The position numbers and the translations under genes were made by a program. Source: an uncultured Faecalibacterium sp. (lineage in GTDB: Bacteria > Bacillota > Clostridia > Oscillospirales > Ruminococcaceae). From it: a stretch of 10,173 bases of DNA. Position 1 is the stretch's first letter. Each line of letters begins with the position of its first letter. The stretch spans positions 1 to 10,173 of the forward strand of contig CAAHET010000007.1 in the NCBI GenBank assembly GCA_900772565.1, read 5' to 3'. The notes beneath the pieces are model-generated. The model was given only the letters and a program-made list of their open reading frames with translations. It did no database searches and was not told where the DNA came from. Below, piece after piece: positions 1-5,541 of this stretch.

Positions 1-69
1 GGGGATGAGAGAATCGAACTCCCACAAGTAGAGTCAGAGTCTACCGCACTACCACTATGCAAATCCCCA
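1..69 (-). tRNA. tRNA-Gln (anticodon CTG), 3' end cut by window edge
   Basis: Read on the minus strand, the sequence folds as a full cloverleaf. The acceptor 5' arm TGGGGAT pairs with ATCCCC plus one A that would lie just outside the window. The D-arm stem GCA/TGC surrounds a loop containing GTGGTAG. The anticodon stem GTAGA/TCTAC encloses the loop CTCTGAC, giving anticodon CTG (plus positions 35-37), which reads glutamine codon CAG. The T stem GGGAG/CTCTC encloses TTCGATT. Only the final acceptor base and the discriminator are missing. The TCTGACTC anticodon region is typical of bacterial tRNA-Gln. Its own consensus promoter lies 44-72 bases upstream. Confidence 0.93.
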
Positions 70-112
70 ATATTCTGTTGTGTTTTGCGGGGTGAGCCGC
101 TCGACGTGTGCT

Positions 113-141
113 ATTATACGGGAAAAGCCCGGAGTTGTCAA
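113..141 (-). promoter_or_regulatory. Perfect consensus sigma-70/SigA promoter for tRNA-Gln
   Basis: On the minus strand TTGACA (136-141) and TATAAT (113-118) are separated by exactly 17 bases. Both hexamers match consensus at 6 of 6. Transcription would start near position 106, giving a leader of about 37 bases before the mature tRNA 5' end at 69, to be trimmed by RNase P. A promoter this strong fits a stable RNA gene. Confidence 0.9.
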
Positions 142-169
142 GCATATTTTTGAAAAAAGTTGTACTTTT

Positions 170-199
170 TTGGAAAATGCCGCAGCAGCGCCGGATAAT
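170..199 (+). promoter_or_regulatory. Probable promoter for the DUF2508 gene
   Basis: TTGGAA (170-175, 4/6) and GATAAT (194-199, 5/6) are spaced by 18 bases. This predicts a start near 206 and a leader of about 90 bases before the ATG at 298. It is divergent from the tRNA-Gln promoter. TATACT at 250-255 is an alternative -10 but has no convincing -35. Confidence 0.4.
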
Positions 200-297
200 T
201 TGCGTCGGAGTGCTGCCACGCTTCGGCAGGTTCTGCGCAACGCACCGCCTATACTGGAAGGTACAAAACCTTGCAAAGTACCAGAAGGAGGATGCCT

Positions 298-585
298 ATG
301 CCGGAACGAACCACACAAAATGCCCAGACCCTGCTTTCACCCCGCGTCCCGCGGGACACCGAGCACGAGCGCTATCACCCGGAACTGGAAGAGGAACTGA
401 AGGAATGTCTGTTCTGTTTAAAGCGCAACGAGATGATGTTTGACATGGAGGTGGACACTGACCTCATCGAGCAGCGCATCTACGAGCGGCAGGCGCTGCT
501 GTGCCGTTACCGGTACTTACTGGCACGCGCCCGGGAGCTGGGGCTGCATACGGTGCTTACCCGTTACCAGCCCATGGGCGAGTGA
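298..585 (+). CDS. DUF2508 / YaaL-like small protein
   Basis: This encodes a 95-residue, highly charged, largely helical cytosolic protein of unknown function. The region from about residue 20 to 85 has the pattern I associate with DUF2508 (Bacillus YaaL-like): an acidic helix, a Met/Phe-rich turn followed by an acidic 'D-D-LIE' segment, then 'IYERQALLCRYRYLL' and a basic end. In this family the C-terminal R-Y-x-Y-L-L segment is the most conserved part. There is no signal peptide, membrane segment or catalytic motif. The ATG at 298 is chosen because AGGAGG (286-291) sits 6 bases before it; an in-frame ATG at 292 would abut that site. The next gene has its own promoter 20 bases after this stop, so the two are probably not one operon. 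In other Firmicutes yaaL lies beside recR, and that context is absent here. Family assignment is from pattern memory only. Confidence 0.7.
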   Translation: MPERTTQNAQTLLSPRVPRDTEHERYHPELEEELKECLFCLKRNEMMFDMEVDTDLIEQRIYERQALLCRYRYLLARARELGLHTVLTRYQPMGE

Positions 586-605
586 AAACGGTCAGCGAAA
601 AAATC

Positions 606-634
606 TTGACAAAAGGCGCGCTGCGTGATATCCT
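606..634 (+). promoter_or_regulatory. Promoter for the SCIFF precursor gene
   Basis: TTGACA (606-611, 6/6) lies 17 bases from TATCCT (629-634, 4/6), predicting a start near 641. The roughly 65-base leader contains a small hairpin (CCGGA 654-658 with TCCGG 665-669) and the ribosome binding site AGAGAGG (691-697), 8 bases before the ATG. The promoter begins only 20 bases after the DUF2508 stop codon. Confidence 0.75.
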
Positions 635-705
635 ATTACAAGATAAAAGCGTACCGGAACTATGTCCGGCGCGATAAATTTTTGAGAGTTAGAGAGGTTT
701 CTATC

Positions 706-852
706 ATGGAGCGTATCAAGACTATTGCTACTCGTGACCTGACCAAGAGCGTTAAGACCGGTGGCTGCGGCGAGTGCCAGACTTCCTGCCAGTCCGCCTG
801 CAAGACCTCCTGCGGCGTGGCTAACCAGCAGTGCGAGAACAGCAACAAGTAA
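706..852 (+). CDS. scfA: SCIFF ranthipeptide precursor (six cysteines in forty-five residues)
   Basis: This is a 48-residue RiPP precursor. The leader-like N-terminus is basic (MERIKTIATRDLTKSV), and the core carries exactly six cysteines at C21, C24, C28, C32, C36 and C43, so the spacing is CX2CX3CX3CX3CX6C. The stretch SCQSACKTSC and the ending NQQCE are hallmarks of the SCIFF family, which is found in almost all Clostridia. The adjacent radical SAM enzyme is known to install a thioether between a cysteine and a downstream residue in homologs (ranthipeptide class). In the characterised Thermoanaerobacter peptide I recall the bridge as Cys32 to Thr37; here residue 37 is glycine, so another acceptor would be needed. 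The peptide's role is unsettled; signalling or quorum sensing has been proposed. It has its own promoter and is followed by a terminator before the maturase gene. Identification is very secure; the cross-link position is inference. Confidence 0.95.
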   Translation: MERIKTIATRDLTKSVKTGGCGECQTSCQSACKTSCGVANQQCENSNK

Positions 853-866
853 TTTTTGCAAACCTT

Positions 867-895
867 ATGCCGCCTTTGCCGGGCGGCATTTTTTT
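867..895 (+). terminator. Intrinsic terminator between SCIFF precursor and maturase
   Basis: ATGCCGCC (867-874) and GGCGGCAT (882-889) form a perfect 8-bp stem around a 7-base loop, followed by seven T's (889-895). It lies 14 bases after the precursor stop and 24 bases before the maturase start. No separate promoter is evident between them, so it probably acts as a leaky terminator giving more precursor mRNA than maturase mRNA, and may also protect the short transcript's 3' end. Confidence 0.85.
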
Positions 896-919
896 GTGTA
901 ATCTGGAATGGAGTGTAAA

Positions 920-2371
920 ATGGTACATCAGTATCAATTAAACGGTTATAACATCGTGCTGGACACCTGCAGCGGCTCGGTGCACGTTGTGGACGAGGTG
1001 GCCTACGATGTCATCGCTATGTACCCGGAGCATACCGCAGACGAGATCGTTGCCGCCATGCTGGCAAAGTACGGCAGCCGCCCGGACGTGACCGATGAGG
1101 ATCTGCGCCAGTGCATCGACGATGTGACCAGCCTGAAGGAAAACGGCAAGCTGTGGAGCCCGGATGTCTATAAGGACATGGCCTTTGACTTCAAGAACCG
1201 CAATACTGTGGTAAAGGCTTTGTGCCTGCACGTTGCCCACAGCTGCAACCTGAGCTGCTCTTACTGCTTTGCTTCGCAGGGGCGCTACCACGGCGACCGC
1301 GCCCTGATGAGCTTTGAGGTGGGCAAGCGCGCCATGGACTTCCTCATCGAGAACAGCGGCACCCGCCGCAATCTGGAAGTGGACTTCTTTGGCGGCGAGC
1401 CGCTGATGAACTTTGATATGGTCAAAAAGCTGGTGGCCTACTGCCGCGAGCAGGAAAAGATCCATAACAAGAACTTCCGCTTTACCATGACCACCAACGG
1501 TGTGCTGATCGATGATGACGTCATCGACTTCTGCAACAAGGAGTGCCATAACGTGGTGTTGAGTCTGGACGGCCGCAAAGAGGTCAACGACCGTTTCCGC
1601 GTGGACTGCGCAGGCAACGGCAGCTACGACCGCATCGTGCCCAAGTTCCAGGAGTTCGTCAAGAAGCGCGGCGATAAGAACTACTATATGCGCGGCACCT
1701 ATACCCACTTTAACACCGACTTCACCAACGATATCTTCCACATGGCAGACCTTGGCTTTACCGAGCTGAGCATGGAGCCGGTGGTCTGCGACCCCAGCGA
1801 CCCCAGCGCCCTGACCGAGGCGGATCTGCCTATCCTGAAGGAGCAGTACGAGATCCTTGCCAAGGAGATGATCAAGCGCGACCGCGAGGGCAGAGGTTTT
1901 ACCTTCTACCACTACATGATCGACCTGACCGGCGGTCCCTGCATCTATAAGCGTATCTCCGGCTGCGGCTCCGGCACCGAGTACATGGCCGTTACCCCCT
2001 GGGGCGATCTGTACCCCTGCCACCAGTTCGTGGGTGACCCCAAGTACCTGCTGGGCGATATCTGGAAGGGCGTTACCAACACCGCCGTGCGGGATGAGTT
2101 CAAGCACTGCAACGCCTACGCCCGCAAGGAGTGTCAGGACTGCTGGGCAAAGCTGTACTGCTCCGGCGGCTGCGCTGCCAACTCCTACCATGCCACCGGC
2201 AGCATTACCGGCGTGTACGAGTACGGCTGCGAGCTGTTCAAAAAGCGCATGGAGTGCGCCATCATGATCAAGGTCGCCGAGAATCAGGAACTGGCTGCCA
2301 AGGGCATCGAGGTTCCCATTGAGCTGGGCTCCACCTGCAATGCCTGCGCCGACGGCGAAGCCTGCGAATGA
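920..2371 (+). CDS. scfB: SCIFF radical SAM/SPASM maturase (thioether synthase)
   Basis: The 483-residue enzyme uses S-adenosylmethionine and iron-sulfur clusters to cross-link cysteines of the SCIFF peptide. Residues 1 to about 90, opening MVHQYQLNGYNIVLD, look like the PqqD-like peptide-recognition domain of this family. The radical SAM barrel begins near 100 with the CX3CX2C cluster motif at C109, C113 and C116, followed by a Gly-Gly-Glu-Pro motif at 158-161. The SPASM-type C-terminal domain has cysteines at 341, 349, 367, 397, 405, 408, 414, 418 and 437 that should hold two auxiliary 4Fe-4S clusters. A short tail carries three further cysteines (473, 476, 482) of unknown purpose. The start at 920 is preferred over the in-frame ATG at 908 because GGAG (910-913) precedes it by 6 bases and homologs begin at this residue. 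Its ATGA end overlaps the next gene. Confidence 0.95.
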   Translation: MVHQYQLNGYNIVLDTCSGSVHVVDEVAYDVIAMYPEHTADEIVAAMLAKYGSRPDVTDEDLRQCIDDVTSLKENGKLWSPDVYKDMAFDFKNRNTVVKALCLHVAHSCNLSCSYCFASQGRYHGDRALMSFEVGKRAMDFLIENSGTRRNLEVDFFGGEPLMNFDMVKKLVAYCREQEKIHNKNFRFTMTTNGVLIDDDVIDFCNKECHNVVLSLDGRKEVNDRFRVDCAGNGSYDRIVPKFQEFVKKRGDKNYYMRGTYTHFNTDFTNDIFHMADLGFTELSMEPVVCDPSDPSALTEADLPILKEQYEILAKEMIKRDREGRGFTFYHYMIDLTGGPCIYKRISGCGSGTEYMAVTPWGDLYPCHQFVGDPKYLLGDIWKGVTNTAVRDEFKHCNAYARKECQDCWAKLYCSGGCAANSYHATGSITGVYEYGCELFKKRMECAIMIKVAENQELAAKGIEVPIELGSTCNACADGEACE

Positions 2372-3786
2372 GCATGACCACCCCCATCGTGGATTTTGTG
2401 CGCAGCTATGCACAGTCCGGCACCGCCCGGCTGCATATGCCCGGGCACAAGGGACAGAGCCTACTGGGCTTTGAGCCGCTGGATATCACTGAAATCTGCG
2501 GCGCAGACGAGCTTTACGCGCCGGAGGGCATTATTGCCGAAAGCGAAGCCAACGCCACCCGGCTGTTTGGTACGGCGCACAGCTATTACAGCACCGAGGG
2601 CTCGTCCCAGTGCATCCGCGCCATGCTGTTTCTGGCGCTGCAAAGCGCACCGCAAAACGGCAAGCGCCCGGTACTGCTGGCCGCCCGCAACGCCCACAAG
2701 GCGCTGCTGTATGCGGCGGCGCTGCTGGATTTTGACATCCGCTGGCTCTGGCCGTCTGCGCAGGCAGAGGGCGCACTGTGCAGCTGCCCCGTCACAGCCG
2801 AAGCGCTGAGCGGGGCTTTGCACGCGCTGGCGCAGCAGGGGATAGAGCCCTTTGGCGTGTACGTCACCAGCCCGGATTATCTGGGCGGGGTGCAGGATAT
2901 CCCGGCGCTGGCGGCGGTCTGCCGGGCGCAGGGCGTGCCTTTGCTTGTGGATAACGCCCACGGCGCTTACCTGCGCTTTCTGCCGCAGAACTGCCACCCC
3001 ATCGCGCAGGGCGCGGCCATGTGCTGCGACTCTGCCCACAAGACCCTGCCGGTGGTCACCGGCGGCGCGTATCTGCATCTGGCGCACGATGCCCCCGTGC
3101 AGGACGAAGCCGCCGTGCGGGGTGCGCTGGCGCTGTTCGGCTCTACCAGCCCCTCTTACCTCATTTTGCAGTCGCTGGATGCCTGCAACGCGGTGCTGGC
3201 AGGGGACTACCCCCAGCGGCTGGCACAGTGCTGCGCCGTGCTGGAAAGTCTGCGCCGCAGCCTGAATAAGGCCGCAGCGGCGCGGCAGTGCCCGATGCCG
3301 CTGGCAGTTGCCGGGGCACAGCAGGAGCCGATGAAGCTCACGCTGGACGCCGCCGCCCTTGGCTGCACCGGCACAGCGCTGGCGGAATCCTTGCGCCGCG
3401 CACAGATGGAATGCGAGTACGCCGACCCCCGCTATGTGGTGCTGATGTTCACCCCGGAGAACCCGCCGCAGGACTACACGCGCCTGCAAACCGCGCTGGA
3501 GCAGCTTCTGGCTGCGGTGCCCGCCGGGCTGCCCCGCCCCGGGAACCGGGCAGGGGAATTTGCCGCCTTGCAGCAGCAGGCGGTGCAGCGCTGCACCATC
3601 CGGCAGGCGGTGCTGGGCGCACAGGTGCGCATCCCGGTGCACAAGGCGCTGGGGCGGGTGTGCGCGATGCCTACGGTGTCCTGCCCGCCCGCCATCCCTG
3701 TGGCGGTCAGCGGCGAGGAGATCACCCCGGCGGCTATTGCCCTGATGCAGCGCTACGGCATTGAGGAACTCTCGGTGCTGCGATAA
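2368..3786 (+). CDS. Orn/Lys/Arg decarboxylase family PLP enzyme (YaaO/SpeA-like)
   Basis: The 472-residue protein belongs to fold-type I PLP basic amino acid decarboxylases. The N-terminus has the family motif HMPGHKG (residues 23-29), then D-E-L (47-49) and the tract T-E-G-S-S-Q (76-81). The cofactor segment VDNAHGA has D195 and H198, and the probable Schiff-base lysine is K225 in DSAHKT (221-226). The C-terminal small domain carries CPPAIPVAVSGEE, matching the family's PPGIP...GE motif. Members decarboxylate arginine, lysine or ornithine to agmatine, cadaverine or putrescine; substrate cannot be told from sequence. Length is close to the YaaO type (about 480) and lacks the regulatory wing domain of enterobacterial inducible enzymes. 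The start codon overlaps the maturase stop by four bases and has no clear Shine-Dalgarno, which suggests translational coupling. An ATG two codons later is an alternative start. A functional link to SCIFF is not established. Confidence 0.87.
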   Translation: MSMTTPIVDFVRSYAQSGTARLHMPGHKGQSLLGFEPLDITEICGADELYAPEGIIAESEANATRLFGTAHSYYSTEGSSQCIRAMLFLALQSAPQNGKRPVLLAARNAHKALLYAAALLDFDIRWLWPSAQAEGALCSCPVTAEALSGALHALAQQGIEPFGVYVTSPDYLGGVQDIPALAAVCRAQGVPLLVDNAHGAYLRFLPQNCHPIAQGAAMCCDSAHKTLPVVTGGAYLHLAHDAPVQDEAAVRGALALFGSTSPSYLILQSLDACNAVLAGDYPQRLAQCCAVLESLRRSLNKAAAARQCPMPLAVAGAQQEPMKLTLDAAALGCTGTALAESLRRAQMECEYADPRYVVLMFTPENPPQDYTRLQTALEQLLAAVPAGLPRPGNRAGEFAALQQQAVQRCTIRQAVLGAQVRIPVHKALGRVCAMPTVSCPPAIPVAVSGEEITPAAIALMQRYGIEELSVLR

Positions 3787-3799
3787 AGATTCTATAAGA

Positions 3800-3837
3800 A
3801 GAGAACCCGGAAGGTCTGCGGACCTTCCGGGTTCTCT
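3800..3837. terminator. Hairpin terminator between convergent genes (probably bidirectional)
   Basis: GAGAACCCGGAAGGTC (3801-3816) and its exact reverse complement (3821-3836) enclose the 4-base loop TGCG, and A3800-T3837 adds a seventeenth pair. T-rich sequence follows on both strands (TCTATATTTATTCTT to the right; TCTTATAGAATCTTT to the left on the minus strand). It sits between the stop of the decarboxylase (+) at 3786 and the stop of tenA (-) at 3848, so it likely ends both transcripts. Confidence 0.85.
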
Positions 3838-3847
3838 ATATTTATTC

Positions 3848-4531
3848 TTAAATATCCGTCCGGGGTGTGGCGCACATCTCCCAGAAGTGAAGCTCGTGCT
3901 CCGAGCAGGCGCGGAAGATCGCGCGGCAGCGGGCGGCGCGATCCGGCGAAAGGCCGGTGCAGGCGGCTTCGGCGCGTTCTGCCCATGTGCGGCAGGCGGC
4001 GTCGTAGCCGGGGCTGGCGTAGTCCAGCACCAGCGCGCCGTAGTAGGTATCCTTTACGGCGGGGGAGCGCTTCAAAAGCTTCTGGAACAGCCAGCCATAG
4101 CTCAGCATACATGGCAGGCAGGCCATCAGGCACTCGGCTTCGCCCTCGCCGTTGCGGGCGGCGTCGATCATGCAGTCCAGATAAGCGCGGTTCTCCGGCC
4201 GCAGGGGCAGGGACTGGATATCGGCTTCCCGCAGGCCGTACTGCTCCAGATACCGCAGCCGGGTCAGATCCTCGTTCTCCTGCACGAAGGACAGCAGGGA
4301 ATAGTAAGTGCGCATAGCCGCCATGGTGGTGGCCTTGGTCATGCCCCACGCAAAAATTTTGGCGTACTCCCGCAGATACAGGCTGTCCTCCACAAGGTAG
4401 CTTTTAAAGCAGTCCTCGCTCAGGGTGCCGTTTTCCATCTTTTGCAGAAACTCGGTCTGTAAGCACTGTTCCCACACGGGCAGGTCGGCCTGCACCAGCG
4501 CCGAAACAAAGGGCAGGTCAGTCACGGACAA
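3848..4531 (-). CDS. tenA: TenA-family thiaminase II / aminopyrimidine aminohydrolase
   Basis: This is a 227-residue all-helical cytosolic protein of the TenA family, which hydrolyses 4-amino-5-aminomethyl-2-methylpyrimidine, a thiamine breakdown product, to HMP. D49 in VEDSLYLREY is the conserved pyrimidine-binding aspartate. C141 in ACLPCMLSYGWLF aligns by motif with the catalytic cysteine of the TenA_C class, and E213 in EHELHFWEM with the conserved glutamate. The usual length is about 220-236, so it is complete. The start ATG lies inside the end of thiD (14-base overlap), so the two are co-transcribed and probably translationally coupled. The product HMP would be the substrate of the upstream ThiD, making this a coherent pyrimidine-salvage pair. 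Expression should fall with TPP through the riboswitch upstream. Catalytic residue assignments rely on remembered motifs. Confidence 0.9.
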   Translation of the reverse strand: MSVTDLPFVSALVQADLPVWEQCLQTEFLQKMENGTLSEDCFKSYLVEDSLYLREYAKIFAWGMTKATTMAAMRTYYSLLSFVQENEDLTRLRYLEQYGLREADIQSLPLRPENRAYLDCMIDAARNGEGEAECLMACLPCMLSYGWLFQKLLKRSPAVKDTYYGALVLDYASPGYDAACRTWAERAEAACTGLSPDRAARCRAIFRACSEHELHFWEMCATPRTDI

Positions 4532-5318
4532 AATCTCCCTTCAGGTTGAAGGTGTGATCCATCGGCCCGGAACCGTGCCCTAAGTCCAGCATGGCAGACA
4601 GACAGCCGGAAATGTAGGCCTTGGCGCGCTCCACGGCAGTGTCGAGGTCGTACCCCTTGGCAAGATTGGAAGCGATGGCACTGGACAGGGTACAGCCGGT
4701 GCCGTGGGTGTTGGGGTTTGCGATGCGCTTGCCCTTGAACCACTTGCCGGTGCCGTTGCGCCACAAAAGGTCATCGGCATCGTTGATCTGATGACCACCC
4801 TTGCACAGCACGGCACAGCCGTAACGCTGGCTGATGGTGCGGGCAGCGGCTTCCATGTCGGCGGCGTTGGCAATGGTCATGCCGGACAGGATCTCGGCCT
4901 CCGGGATATTGGGGGTAAGCACCTCAGCCAGCGGCAGCAGCTTTTCGGTCAGCGCCTGCACGGCATCGTCCTGCAGCAGCTTTGCACCGGAGGTGGCCAC
5001 CATCACGGGGTCCACCACGATATGCTTTGCGCCGTAGAAGTGCAGCCGCTCGGCGATGGTGTCGATGAGCGGGGCAGAGGATACCATGCCGATCTTCACC
5101 GCGTCCGGGCAGATGTCGGTGAACACAGCGTCAAGCTGCTGCGCCAGAAACTGCGGCGTGGTGTCAAAAATGGCGCTCACACCGGTGGTGTTCTGTGCTG
5201 TCAGGGCGGTAATGGCACTCATGGCAAACACGCCGTTGGCAGTCATGGTCTTGATATCGGCCTGAATTCCGGCGCCGCCGCTGGAATCACTGCCGGCAAT
5301 GGTCAATGCAGTTTTCAT
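4518..5318 (-). CDS. thiD: Hydroxymethylpyrimidine / phosphomethylpyrimidine kinase
   Basis: The 266-residue ribokinase-fold kinase phosphorylates HMP to HMP-P and then HMP-PP for thiamine synthesis. The N-terminus MKTALTIAGSDSSGGAGIQ contains the signature GSDSSGGAGIQAD pyrimidine-binding loop. VVDPVMVATSGAKLL lies mid-protein, and the C-terminal GTGCTLSSAIA (about residue 205 on) is the ribokinase-family anion hole with its catalytic-region Cys/GTG motif. Length equals the family norm. The start at 5318 is preceded by AAAGGAG (5329-5335); an upstream TTG at 5342 is in frame but would place that site inside the gene. It is the first gene after a TPP riboswitch with terminator, and tenA follows with overlap. 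No thiE, thiM or thiC is in the window. Confidence 0.95.
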   Translation of the reverse strand: MKTALTIAGSDSSGGAGIQADIKTMTANGVFAMSAITALTAQNTTGVSAIFDTTPQFLAQQLDAVFTDICPDAVKIGMVSSAPLIDTIAERLHFYGAKHIVVDPVMVATSGAKLLQDDAVQALTEKLLPLAEVLTPNIPEAEILSGMTIANAADMEAAARTISQRYGCAVLCKGGHQINDADDLLWRNGTGKWFKGKRIANPNTHGTGCTLSSAIASNLAKGYDLDTAVERAKAYISGCLSAMLDLGHGSGPMDHTFNLKGDFVRD

Positions 5319-5340
5319 GGATAAAATGCTCCTTTGCAGC

Positions 5341-5375
5341 AAAAATGCGGATATGCCCGCAAAGACATATCCGCA
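5341..5375 (-). terminator. Riboswitch-controlled intrinsic terminator ahead of thiD
   Basis: On the minus strand TGCGGATATG (5375-5366) pairs perfectly with CATATCCGCA (5355-5346) around a 10-base loop, and five T's follow (5345-5341). It stands between the TPP aptamer and the thiD ribosome binding site, as expected for premature transcription termination when TPP is bound. The T run ends only six bases before the Shine-Dalgarno. Confidence 0.85.
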
Positions 5376-5390
5376 GATAAAAGCGCTATC

Positions 5391-5470
5391 TCCCTACGTT
5401 GGCATGATCCAAATCAGGTCACAGGTCAGGGCAATACAGCCCACTCTCAGCCCGCTTTGCGCGGGCTCCC
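5391..5470 (-). promoter_or_regulatory. TPP riboswitch aptamer (THI box)
   Basis: The minus strand shows the conserved thi-box elements in order. First comes GGGAGCCCGC with its short P3 hairpin (CCCGC/GCGGG). Then GGCTGAGAG, ending the pyrimidine-binding side. Next CCCTGACC and ACCTGATTTGGATCATGCC, the pyrophosphate-binding arm. Last is AACGTAGGGA, which closes P1 near 5391. These are the bases that contact TPP in known structures. The aptamer precedes a terminator and thiD-tenA, so TPP should switch the operon off. Confidence 0.96.
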
Positions 5471-5484
5471 TTTTTATAATAAAA

Positions 5485-5513
5485 AGCATACCACAATCGG
5501 GGGAAAGATGCAA
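5485..5513 (-). promoter_or_regulatory. Promoter for the thiD-tenA unit (extended -10)
   Basis: On the minus strand TTGCAT (5513-5508) is 17 bases from TATGCT (5490-5485), which is preceded by TGG, an extended -10. The predicted start near 5479 lies about 9 bases before the aptamer. The -35 abuts the T tract of the preceding operon's terminator. Confidence 0.6.
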
Positions 5514-5514
5514 G

Positions 5515-5541
5515 AAAAACAGGCGGCGCAAAATGCACCGC
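5515..5541 (-). terminator. Intrinsic terminator of the dehydrogenase pair
   Basis: Directly after the TAA at 5544-5542, the minus strand forms GCGGTGC (5541-5535), loop ATTTT, GCGCCGC (5529-5523), a 7-bp stem with one G-U. The tail CTG then TTTTT (5519-5515) follows. The hairpin starts with no gap after the stop codon and ends against the next promoter. Confidence 0.7.

Noticed and set aside
592..861. Minus-strand frame with a signal-peptide-like start (MQKLLVAVLALLVSHA)
   Set aside because: Exactly antisense to the SCIFF peptide; the hydrophobic look comes from complementing its codons, and it would cross the precursor promoter.
938..2413. A 491-codon open frame on the minus strand
   Set aside because: Antisense to the maturase, whose cluster motifs and start are unambiguous.
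2461..3642. A 393-codon open frame on the minus strand
   Set aside because: Antisense to the decarboxylase; rich in Arg/Gln/His with no family pattern.
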